NCBI RefSeq assembly: GCF_001262495.1
Contig: NZ_LGYE01000004.1
Span: 1-64,000, forward strand
Source: Microbacterium sp. GCS4
GTDB taxonomy: Bacteria; Actinomycetota; Actinomycetes; Actinomycetales; Microbacteriaceae
Length of the DNA stretch: 64,000 nt
Direction: 5' to 3'
In this document: piece by piece, positions 7,727 through 14,936 of the stretch
How positions within the stretch are numbered: position 1 is the first letter of the stretch
Layout: each line of letters opens with the position of its first letter
The notes under the pieces: generated by a model
Database searches by the model: none
The model's input: only the letters and a program-made list of their open reading frames with translations
Told to the model about the DNA's origin: nothing
Made by a program: the position numbers and the translations under genes

Positions 7727-7758
7727 ATGTATCAGAACAGCCCGCCCCCGCTCCTGAT
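7727..7758 (+). repeat. 32-bp imperfect repeat, copy 2 (downstream of the CHAT gene)
   Basis: Same orientation as 2378-2409 and 26/32 identical, with both conserved blocks kept. It lies in the otherwise non-coding gap 7711-7948. No plus-strand gene follows, so if it is a promoter it would drive a non-coding or antisense transcript that runs into the hairpin at 7876-7905. Confidence 0.7.
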
Positions 7759-7875
7759 CTGCAGAAGGTGCCACGCGAAGGGCTTCGGACACGGAGCACG
7801 AGGGAGGCGCGGTCGGAACTGGGGACACCTCGTGCACTGGGGAGTGCGGGGAACGACACGGCCACCATCTACTCC

Positions 7876-7905
7876 GGGGATGTCGCGAGGGGTCGCGACA
7901 TCCCC
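7876..7905. terminator. Bidirectional hairpin terminator between CHAT and DeoR genes
   Basis: GGGGATGTCGCGA (7876-7888), loop GGGG, then the exact complement TCGCGACATCCCC (7893-7905): a perfect 13-bp stem. It lies between convergent genes and lacks a T-run, as is common in actinobacterial terminators. Confidence 0.75.
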
Positions 7906-7948
7906 ACCAGGAGTCGCCTCGGGCGGATCCCGCGGGACGGGCCGCGGA

Positions 7949-8746
7949 TCAGCCTGCGGCGACGACCTCGTAGCCCGCAGCGCGCAGGGCCGCGAGATCG
8001 GCGGGCGTCGCCCCGTCGTCGGTGAGGACCACGGGGAACAGCTCCGCACCGCCGACGGCGGCGAACGCCGCACGGCCAAGCTTGCTGCTGTCGGTCACGA
8101 CCACGGCTCGCCCCGCGCGCGCGGCCATCATCCGATTCACGGCCGCCTCGCGCTCGTCCTGCGTGGTCGCCCCGGCGTCGGCATCCATGCCGTTCACGCC
8201 GATGAACGCGATGTCGAGACGGATGCCGCGCAGCAGCTGCTCGACGAAGGGCCCGACGAGCTCGTAGCTGCGGGAGTGGATCACCCCGCCCGTCACGACC
8301 ACCTTGATGTCGGGGCGGGTCGCGAGCTGGGCCGCGATGTTCACGGCGTTCGTGACGACTGTGATGCCCGATCCCGATCCCGATCCCGACCCCGAGCCGA
8401 GGTCGTCGCGCGCCGCGAGGGCCGCGGCGATCGCGGTGGTCGTGGTGCCTCCGCTGAGCCCCACCACCATGCCGGGGTTCACGAGAGCCGCGGCGGCCTG
8501 CGCGATGCTCTCCTTCTGCTGCGTGCGCAGGTGGCTCTTGTAGCGGATCGGCAGCTCGTAGGCGACGGTCTGCGCGACCGCGCCCCCGTGCGTCCGGGTG
8601 AGCAGGCGCTGCTCGGCGAGCGAATCGAGGTCGCGCCGTGTCGTCGCGGGGGAGGCGCCGAATCGCGCCACGAGGTCGTCGACTCCGACCTCGCCGTCGG
8701 CGGCGAGCAGGTCGAGGATCGCGTTCAGACGGGCGGCGCGCTTCAT
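7949..8746 (-). CDS. DeoR/GlpR-family sugar-phosphate-responsive repressor
   Basis: 265 residues from the ATG at 8746. The N-terminal winged helix (residues 1-57) has the family pattern R-R-D-L-D-S-L. The C-terminal sugar-phosphate sensor domain (about 75-250) includes L-S-G-G-T-T-T and V-V-T-D-S-S-K-L-G. It is the last gene of the amino-sugar operon, 4 nt after the aldolase stop, and probably represses the operon and the divergent ABC importer until a phosphorylated sugar accumulates. Oddly, the sensor domain contains a five-fold Gly-Ser stretch encoded by hexamer repeats (8367-8396), in the loop before I-T-V-V-T-N-A, where relatives normally have only a short turn. Confidence 0.9.
   Translation of the reverse strand: MKRAARLNAILDLLAADGEVGVDDLVARFGASPATTRRDLDSLAEQRLLTRTHGGAVAQTVAYELPIRYKSHLRTQQKESIAQAAAALVNPGMVVGLSGGTTTTAIAAALAARDDLGSGSGSGSGSGITVVTNAVNIAAQLATRPDIKVVVTGGVIHSRSYELVGPFVEQLLRGIRLDIAFIGVNGMDADAGATTQDEREAAVNRMMAARAGRAVVVTDSSKLGRAAFAAVGGAELFPVVLTDDGATPADLAALRAAGYEVVAAG
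8367..8396. repeat. Hexanucleotide microsatellite inside the DeoR gene
   Basis: Five CCCGA(T/C/G) units in a row encode a Gly-Ser repeat. Because the unit is 6 bp, gain or loss of a copy changes loop length without shifting the frame, so repressor strength could vary between strains. Confidence 0.8.
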
Positions 8747-8750
8747 GGCT

Positions 8751-9602
8751 CTATCCTGCCGTGACGGGTGCGAACGCGAAGAGCCGCAGGAGGCGCGCAG
8801 CCTCGTGCGCGAGCGCGTCCCTCGCCGGAGCGAGGTACTTGCGCGAGTCGACGAGCGCGGCATCCGCCTCGAGCACCCCGCGGACGGCGCGCGTGAAGTG
8901 GCCGTTGAGGTGCGTCGACACATTGATCTTCGTCATGCCCGCGCGCACGGCCCGCGCGATGACCTCGTCGGGCACGCCCGAGGACCCGTGCAGCACGAGC
9001 GGAACGTCGAGCGCCTCGTGCAGTCGAGCGATCAGGTCGAGGTCGAGGGATGCCGTGCGATCGGTCATCGCGTGCGAGGAACCCACCGCGACCGCGAGGG
9101 CGTCGACGCCGGTCGCCGCGACGAAGGCGCGTGCCTCCGCGGGATCGGTCCGCACCCCGGGGGCATGAGCCCCGTCCTTGCCTCCGACTTCGCCGAGCTC
9201 TCCCTCGACGTATACGCCGGCTGCGTGCGCCCGCTCCACGACCGCAGCCGTGAGCGCGACGTTCTCGTCGTAGGGCAGCGCACCCCCGTCGAACATGACC
9301 GAGCCGAAGCCGAGCGCGATCGCCTCGTCGACGAGCTCCGGGCGCTCGGCGTGGTCGAGATGCACCGCCACGGGCGTCGCCGCGCGCCGCGCCACCGCGA
9401 GCGTGGCCAAGGCGATCGGCTCGAGGCCTCCGTGGTAGTCGGCGCAGTTCTGCGAGATCTGGAGCACGACCGGCAGCTGCGCGGCTTCGGCGGCGCGCAC
9501 GAGCCCCTCTGCGGTCTCCAGGTGGATCACGTTGAACGCGCCGATGCCGGTGCCGCGGGAGGCGGCGTCCGTCACGAGTTCGCGGGCGGACACGAGTGTC
9601 AC
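8751..9602 (-). CDS. Class II (zinc) fructose/tagatose-bisphosphate aldolase
   Basis: 283 residues. The start is the GTG at 9602, which overlaps the kinase stop (GTGA) and has GAGGAA upstream. Class II aldolase features are present: A-F-N-V-I-H-L near residues 22-28, the zinc-binding H-L-D-H near residue 80, E-G-E-L-G-E near 135, G-S-S-H-A near 177 and L-H-G-S-S-G near 207. It would cleave fructose- or tagatose-1,6-bisphosphate into DHAP and glyceraldehyde-3-phosphate. With the adjacent 1-phosphofructokinase/tagatose-kinase-like protein and SIS isomerase it completes a GatY/KbaY-like hexosamine pathway. The exact sugar is inferred from context only. Confidence 0.88.
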   Translation of the reverse strand: MTLVSARELVTDAASRGTGIGAFNVIHLETAEGLVRAAEAAQLPVVLQISQNCADYHGGLEPIALATLAVARRAATPVAVHLDHAERPELVDEAIALGFGSVMFDGGALPYDENVALTAAVVERAHAAGVYVEGELGEVGGKDGAHAPGVRTDPAEARAFVAATGVDALAVAVGSSHAMTDRTASLDLDLIARLHEALDVPLVLHGSSGVPDEVIARAVRAGMTKINVSTHLNGHFTRAVRGVLEADAALVDSRKYLAPARDALAHEAARLLRLFAFAPVTAG

Positions 9603-10531
9603 AGTTCTTCCTCTCGGGGGATGGCGGTGACGACGAGGCGTGCTTCGAGCGCCGCCCAGTCGTCGGAGATCTCGCCGGCCAGCGGCATCGGCACGGCGGC
9701 GGCCGACCAGGCGGTGGCGCGGCGCAGCACGGTCTCGGGGTCGCGCAGTCCTTGCGCGTACAGCACGGCGCAGGCGGCGACAGCGGCATCGCCAGCGCCC
9801 GTGGGATTTCCCGCGAGCGGGGCGTCGAGTCGGGCCTGCCGCACCGCGTCGGCAGTGACCGCGAGCATGCCCTCGGCGCCACGCGACAGCAGCACCAGCT
9901 CGGCGCCGAGAGCGATCAGGGCGCGGGCCCCGGCGACGGGGTCGTCGATGCCCGTCGCCTCGACGAGTTCGGCGGCGTTGGGCTTGAGGACGGCCGCTCC
10001 CGCCTCCGCCGCGCGGAGCAGTGCCGGGCCGGAGGTGTCGACGATCGCGGGGATGCCGGCGTCGCGTGCCGTGCCGATCAGCAGCGGCACGAAAGTGTCG
10101 GGCGCCCCGGGAGGGAGGCTGCCGGAGATCACGAGCACCCGGGCGCTCGGCAGCGCGTCGACGACTTCTCCGAACAGCGCCGCCCATTCGGCATCCGTGG
10201 GGTTCGTACCCCGCTCGTTGACGATGGTGGTGTCGCCGAGCTCCTCGTCGACGATCGCGACGGTCTGCCTGGTCGGCGCCGCGACCTGCACCAGCCGATG
10301 CGGGACGCCGCTCGCACCGAGATCGGCCGCGAGCGCGATTCCGGTGCGGCCGCCCGCCGTGGCGAGGGCGAGCACCGAAGCGTCATGCGCGTGCGCGACC
10401 CTGGCGACGTTGATGCCCTTGCCGCCGGCGCGCGCTGCTCCGGCATCCGCGCGGTGCGTGGCACCGGGGGTCAGTCGATCCACGCGCCAGGTGAGGTCGA
10501 GCGCCGGGTTCGGGGTGACGGTGAGGATCAT
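9599..10531 (-). CDS. PfkB-family sugar-phosphate kinase (1-PFK/tagatose-6-P kinase type)
   Basis: 310 residues from the ATG at 10531, overlapping the ROK stop (ATGA). The N-terminus I-L-T-V-T-P-N-P-A-L-D is diagnostic for the 1-phosphofructokinase/tagatose-6-phosphate kinase branch. A-G-G-K-G-I-N-V-A-R near residues 35-44 is PfkB signature 1, and N-P-T-G-A-G-D-A near 245 is signature 2 with the catalytic Asp. It phosphorylates a hexose-phosphate to the bisphosphate used by the aldolase encoded immediately downstream. The overlap on both sides indicates strict co-translation. Confidence 0.9.
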   Translation of the reverse strand: MILTVTPNPALDLTWRVDRLTPGATHRADAGAARAGGKGINVARVAHAHDASVLALATAGGRTGIALAADLGASGVPHRLVQVAAPTRQTVAIVDEELGDTTIVNERGTNPTDAEWAALFGEVVDALPSARVLVISGSLPPGAPDTFVPLLIGTARDAGIPAIVDTSGPALLRAAEAGAAVLKPNAAELVEATGIDDPVAGARALIALGAELVLLSRGAEGMLAVTADAVRQARLDAPLAGNPTGAGDAAVAACAVLYAQGLRDPETVLRRATAWSAAAVPMPLAGEISDDWAALEARLVVTAIPREEEL

Positions 10532-11487
10532 GCGAGCTCCCTCGCGCGCAGCGCCGCCCCGAGTATCCCGGCGTTGCCGGAGAGCTCGGCGGGGACGAGG
10601 TCGGGGATGCGGTGGAAGCTCAGCCGCTCCGCGAGTCGCGCGCGCAGCTCGTCGAACAGCGCCCCGCCCGCACGCGAGAGCCCTCCGCCGATCACGATCG
10701 CCTGCGGCGCGACGACCGCGGTGAGCTGGGCGAGCGACAGGGCGAGTGCGTCGAGGGCCGAGTTCCAGATCTCCGCCGCGATGGGATCGCCCGCCGTGGC
10801 GCGCGCGATCACGTCCTTGGCTCCGTCCGGCACGTCGCCGGTGGCGTCGAGGTAGCGGCGGACGATCGCCCCGGCCGAGGCCACGGCCTCGAGGCAGCCG
10901 CGGGCGCCGCACGGGCAGACCGGCCCATCGGCGATCGGCGAGTGCCCGATCTCGCCCGCGTACCCGCCTGCCGTGTACGGCTCGCCGCCGAGGATGAGCG
11001 CGCCGGCGATCCCCGTGCCGATCACCAGCACGACCGAGTCCGAGTAGGCCCGGGCGCCACCGAGGCGGTGCTCGGCCCAGCTGGCCGCGCGCACGTCGTG
11101 GTCGAACGCGACCGGCAGCCCGAGTCTCTGCGCAGCCAGGTCGCGGATCGGCGCGTCGCGCCAGCCCAGGTTGCTCGCGAAGACGCCGAGTCCGGCATCC
11201 GCGTCCACGATGCCGGGGACCACGAGCCCGACCGCACGCGGCACGACGTCGGGGTGCCTGGACGTGAGCTCGCGGGCGAGGTCGCCGAGACGGTCGATGA
11301 CCGTCGCCGTGCGATCGCCCTCGACGACCGGGGTCGGCGTGCGACGCAGGTCGAGCGCGGTCCCGTCGGGTGCGAACAGGGCCGACTTGATGTCCGTCCC
11401 GCCCACGTCGAACGCCAGGACGGCGGGCCCCTCGCCGAGAGACTGCACGCCGACGGCGCGCGCTCCCTCGCTCTCAGCTGTGCTCAT
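10528..11487 (-). CDS. ROK-family sugar kinase
   Basis: 319 residues. The ATP-binding D-V-G-G-T-D-I-K is at residues 27-34 and the catalytic D-H-D near residue 130. The ROK zinc motif G-H-x(9)-C-P-C-G-A-R-G-C-L-E is near 188-205, complete with the three Cys. There is no N-terminal helix-turn-helix, so it is a kinase, not a repressor. In this operon it would phosphorylate the imported sugar or amino sugar (glucosamine/mannosamine/galactosamine-type substrates are known for ROK enzymes). It starts at the ATG 11487, 24 nt after the SIS gene stop, and overlaps the PfkB gene. Confidence 0.9.
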   Translation of the reverse strand: MSTAESEGARAVGVQSLGEGPAVLAFDVGGTDIKSALFAPDGTALDLRRTPTPVVEGDRTATVIDRLGDLARELTSRHPDVVPRAVGLVVPGIVDADAGLGVFASNLGWRDAPIRDLAAQRLGLPVAFDHDVRAASWAEHRLGGARAYSDSVVLVIGTGIAGALILGGEPYTAGGYAGEIGHSPIADGPVCPCGARGCLEAVASAGAIVRRYLDATGDVPDGAKDVIARATAGDPIAAEIWNSALDALALSLAQLTAVVAPQAIVIGGGLSRAGGALFDELRARLAERLSFHRIPDLVPAELSGNAGILGAALRARELA

Positions 11488-11511
11488 CGACTTCTCCGAG
11501 AGAGGCTGGCG

Positions 11512-12408
11512 TCATGCATCCAGGATGACGGATCGCGTGAGGTTGCGCGGCTGGTCGGGATCGAGACCGCGCGCCAGGGCTCGGTCGAGGGCGACGCGGT
11601 GCACGCGCACGAGATCCGCCAGGGGATCGATCGGATGCTGCACGAACCGCGCTCCCGTCGCCTCGACCTGGGTCGCGAGACCCTCGGGGGCGTCCCCGAA
11701 CTGCCAGGTGATGCGTCCGGGTGCAGCGATCGCGATCGGACCGTGCCGGTACTCCATCGAGGCGTACGACTCGGTCCACGACTGCGAGGACTCGCGCATC
11801 TTGAGCGCGGCCTCGTGCGCCAGGCCGACGGTCCATCCGCGGCCCAGGAACGTGTACTGCTCCGCATCCCCCAGGGCGGGATCGTCGTCCGCGGCGAGCA
11901 CGGCGGAGGCGTCGTCGATGGCTCGGGTCAGATCCTCGCCGAGTGACGCACGGAACAGTGCGAGCGCTGTCGTGGCGAAGCGCGTCTGCACGACCGACTT
12001 CTCGTCGGCGAACGGGAGGAGCACGGCGTCGTCGACCATGTCGACCAGCGGCGAGGTCTCGTCGCCGATGACACCGATCACGCGGGAGCGTCCCTTGAGG
12101 CGTTCGGCGATCTCCAGCACCTCCGTCGTGGTGCCGGATCGGCTCAGCGCGATGACGGCGTCGTAGCCGCGGTCGACGAACGACTCGGAGGCGGCGAACG
12201 CGTCGGTCTCGCCGAGGCCGGCTGTCTCGCGCAGCCCGGCATACGCCTGTCCCATGAACCAGGAGGTGCCGCATCCCACCACCGCCACGCGTGCTCCGGC
12301 GACGGGGAGCAGAGCCTGCTGCTCGCGCAGATCAGCGGCCTTCGCCCAGGTCTCGGGCTGCGAGGTGAGCTCGTCACGCATGTGCGCGCCGGCAGAGGTT
12401 GCGGTCAT
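11512..12408 (-). CDS. SIS-domain sugar isomerase/deaminase (AgaS/GlmS-like)
   Basis: 298 residues from the ATG at 12408 (AAAGG upstream). Two SIS halves are visible: the first with V-V-G-C-G-T-S-W (residues about 43-50) and A-L-S-R-S-G-T-T-T-E (about 87-96), the second with F-L-G-R-G-W-T (about 190) and a conserved E-x-x-H-G-P near 225-232. SIS proteins isomerise or deaminate phosphorylated amino sugars. As first gene of the five-gene minus-strand operon it probably converts an amino-sugar phosphate to the keto-hexose phosphate taken by PfkB kinase and aldolase. There is no glutaminase domain, so it is not a full GlmS. Confidence 0.87.
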   Translation of the reverse strand: MTATSAGAHMRDELTSQPETWAKAADLREQQALLPVAGARVAVVGCGTSWFMGQAYAGLRETAGLGETDAFAASESFVDRGYDAVIALSRSGTTTEVLEIAERLKGRSRVIGVIGDETSPLVDMVDDAVLLPFADEKSVVQTRFATTALALFRASLGEDLTRAIDDASAVLAADDDPALGDAEQYTFLGRGWTVGLAHEAALKMRESSQSWTESYASMEYRHGPIAIAAPGRITWQFGDAPEGLATQVEATGARFVQHPIDPLADLVRVHRVALDRALARGLDPDQPRNLTRSVILDA

Positions 12409-12648
12409 GGCTTCGCCTTTCGTATTGCTTTCGAATCTATTGATGCACTTTTTTGATTGAAATACATCATTATCGATCATAGTATGACGTTCAATCACCG
12501 GATTCCAGAACACCGTCGAGAAACCTCTTGATTAGTTCATGGGCCTGACAAATAATCATTCTCGTTCTACGCATCGTCGCGTACAACCGTTCGCGACACC
12601 GTGCACTGCCCTCCCGATCACCATCACCAACAGTGAGGAAAGCAACAC
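12409..12648. promoter_or_regulatory. Divergent control region of the amino-sugar operon and ABC importer
   Basis: This 240-bp gap is strikingly AT-rich for the window. Visible elements are CTTTCG repeated at 12417-12422 and 12428-12433 (11-bp period, the kind of direct repeat bound by DeoR proteins), and the inverted pair GATTGAA (12455-12461) / TTCAATC (12490-12496). A plus-strand promoter TTGATT-N17-AATAAT (12528-12556) could serve the importer. A minus-strand candidate is TTGAAC with TAATGA 16 nt away, serving the catabolic operon. The operators are inferred. Confidence 0.5.
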
Positions 12649-13899
12649 ATAAAGAAGTCACTGCGGTTCGGCGCGGTCGCCCTCGCGGCCACCGCCACAC
12701 TCACACTCGCCTCGTGCGGCTTCAGCGGCGGCTCGGGAGGCGACGGCGGCGACGCCGACGGCAAGACCACGCTCGACATGCTCGTCCCCAGCTACTCCGA
12801 CGCGACCAAGGGTCTGTGGGAGGACGTGATCGCCGGGTTCGAGAAGGAGAACCCCGACATCGACGTCAAGCTGGAAGTGCAGTCCTGGGACAACCTCGAG
12901 AAGGTCGTCTCGACGAAGATCCAGGCCGGCGAGGCACCGGACATCTACAACGGCGGCCCCTTCGCCGGCTTCGTCGGCGACGAGCTGCTGTACCCGGCGA
13001 AGGATGTCGTGTCCGAGGACACCTACTCCGACTTCCAGGACTCGTTCATCGCGAACGCCGAGGTCGACGGCACTGCATATGCGCTTCCGCTGATCGCATC
13101 CGCCCGCGCGCTTTTCGTGAACAACGCGCTGCTCGAGCAGGCCGGTGTCACCGAGGCTCCGAAGACCTGGGACGAGCTGCTGGACGCCGCGACCAAGGTG
13201 TCGGCTCTCGGGGGCGGTGTCGCCGGTTACGGCATGCCGCTCGGCTCGGAGGAGGCCCAGGCCGAGGCGGCCGTGTGGCTGTGGGGCGGCGGCGGATCGT
13301 TCGGCGACGCGTCCGAGATCACGATCGACACCCCGGAGAACCTCGCGGGCGCGGAGCAGATCAAGAAGATGATCGACGCCGGTGCGACGCAGGCCGACCC
13401 CGGCTCGACGCAGCGCTCGCCCCTCATGGACATCTTCATCCAGGGCAAGATCGGGATGCAGGTGGGTCTGCCGCCGACGGTGGGGCAGATCGAGGAGGGC
13501 AACCCCGACCTCGACTACTCGATCGTGCCGATCCCGACGAAGGACGGCTCCGCGTTCACGCTCGGCGTCATGGACCAGCTCATGGCCTTCCAGAACGACG
13601 ACGACAAGAAGGACGCCATCACCAAGTTCTTCGACTACTACTACTCGGCCGACGTCTACGTTCCGTGGGTGCAGGCTGAGGGCTTCCTGCCCGTCACCAA
13701 GTCCGGCGCCGAGAAGCTCGGCGGTGACGAGAAGCTGAAGCCGTTCCTCGACGTGCTCCCGGACGCGCAGTTCTACCCGTCGACGAACCCGAAGTGGTCG
13801 GCCGCCGACGGTGCATTCAAGTCGCTGTTCGGACAGCTGCAGTCGAAGTCGGCGCAGGACGTGCTGACCGAGATCCAGGCGCAGGTCGACGCGGGCTGA
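12649..13899 (+). CDS. Sugar ABC transporter substrate-binding lipoprotein with apparent ATA start
   Basis: 416 residues in the family 1 extracellular solute-binding class. The reading frame has a stop at 12634-12636 and no ATG, GTG or TTG before the lipoprotein signal. The signal itself is perfect if translation begins at ATA 12649: K-K-S-L-R-F-G-A-V-A-L-A-A-T-A-T-L-T, then the lipobox L-A-S-C. GAGGAA lies 8 nt upstream of the ATA. The first in-frame ATG (12778) would delete the signal peptide, and CTG 12661 lacks a ribosome-binding site. The mature protein has the usual D-I-Y-N-G-G (about residue 101) and ends near A-Q-V-D-A-G. It feeds the two permeases that follow; no ATPase is encoded here, so a shared MsiK-type ATPase is likely. 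Confidence 0.88.
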   Translation: MKKSLRFGAVALAATATLTLASCGFSGGSGGDGGDADGKTTLDMLVPSYSDATKGLWEDVIAGFEKENPDIDVKLEVQSWDNLEKVVSTKIQAGEAPDIYNGGPFAGFVGDELLYPAKDVVSEDTYSDFQDSFIANAEVDGTAYALPLIASARALFVNNALLEQAGVTEAPKTWDELLDAATKVSALGGGVAGYGMPLGSEEAQAEAAVWLWGGGGSFGDASEITIDTPENLAGAEQIKKMIDAGATQADPGSTQRSPLMDIFIQGKIGMQVGLPPTVGQIEEGNPDLDYSIVPIPTKDGSAFTLGVMDQLMAFQNDDDKKDAITKFFDYYYSADVYVPWVQAEGFLPVTKSGAEKLGGDEKLKPFLDVLPDAQFYPSTNPKWSAADGAFKSLFGQLQSKSAQDVLTEIQAQVDAG

Positions 13900-13944
13900 G
13901 CCGCGCACCCGCAGACACCCATCACGGAGAGGTTCGAGAATCCC

Positions 13945-14934
13945 ATGAGCCAGACCACAGCATCCTCGAACCCCGCGGGGGCGGCCACCGGCCGTCCCCG
14001 CGCCACCGGGTCCCGAGCGAGAGGAGCCGGGTCGGACCCCGCGCCGCGCAAGCCCGGCGTCAAGGACCTGCTGCAGGCTCTGCCGTGGATCGCTCCGGCG
14101 CTCGTGCTCATCATCGGCGTGGTGCTGTTCCCCGCCGGGGTGATGTTCTTCAACTCCACCCGCGACATCTCCCTGTCGGGCCTCGACAAGGGCTCGGTCG
14201 GGTTCGACAACTTCGCGACCGTGTTCGGGTTCGCCGAGTTCTGGCCCATCCTCGGCCGCACGATCGTGTGGGTCGTGGCCGTGGTGTTCTTCACCGTCGC
14301 GATCTCCCTCGGCCTCGCGCAGATCCTCAACAAGGCGTTTCCCGGACGCCAGATCGTCCGCATGGCCGTGATCGTCCCATGGGCGTCGTCCGTGGTCATG
14401 ACCACGATGGTGTTCTACTACAGCCTCGAGCCGTACTTCGGAGTGTTCAACAAGTTCCTCTACGACATCGGCCTCACAGACGACGCCGTCGGCTACGGGT
14501 GGACCAAGAACCCCGCCACCGCGTTCACCTGGTCCATCGTCATCGCGATCTTCGTGTCCCTGCCGTTCACGACCTACACGATCCTCGCCGGGCTCCAGAC
14601 CGTCCCGGCCGACGCGATCGAGGCCGCGAAGATGGACGGCGCCGGTCCCGCCCGCACCTACTGGACGATCATCCTGCCTCAGCTGCGCAGCGCCCTCGCC
14701 GTCGCGATCCTCATCAACATCATCAACGTCTTCAACTCCCTCCCGATCCTCAAGGTCATGACCGGCTCCATCCCCGGCTACGACGCCGACACGATCATGA
14801 CGATGATCTTCAAATACATCGAGCTGCAGAAGAAGGTCGACGTCGCCAGCGCCCTGTCCGTCGTGGCCTTCCTCATCGTGATCGTGATCGTCGCGATCTA
14901 CGTCAAGGCCGTCAAGCCCATGAAGGAGGTCTGA
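13945..14934 (+). CDS. Sugar ABC transporter permease (MalF/UgpA type)
   Basis: 329 residues: a 45-residue polar Ala/Pro-rich cytoplasmic tail, then six hydrophobic segments. The EAA loop is clear (I-E-A-A-K-M-D-G-A-G-P-A-R near residues 227-239), which contacts the ATPase. It is the first inner-membrane subunit of the importer served by the lipoprotein upstream. The start ATG 13945 lies after GAGAGG with an A/T-containing spacer. It is separated by 2 nt from the next permease. Confidence 0.92.
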   Translation: MSQTTASSNPAGAATGRPRATGSRARGAGSDPAPRKPGVKDLLQALPWIAPALVLIIGVVLFPAGVMFFNSTRDISLSGLDKGSVGFDNFATVFGFAEFWPILGRTIVWVVAVVFFTVAISLGLAQILNKAFPGRQIVRMAVIVPWASSVVMTTMVFYYSLEPYFGVFNKFLYDIGLTDDAVGYGWTKNPATAFTWSIVIAIFVSLPFTTYTILAGLQTVPADAIEAAKMDGAGPARTYWTIILPQLRSALAVAILINIINVFNSLPILKVMTGSIPGYDADTIMTMIFKYIELQKKVDVASALSVVAFLIVIVIVAIYVKAVKPMKEV

Positions 14935-14936
14935 CC

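Noticed and set aside
12778..13899. Starting the sugar-binding protein at its first ATG (12778)
   Set aside because: It would remove the signal peptide and lipobox that are plainly encoded upstream in the same frame.
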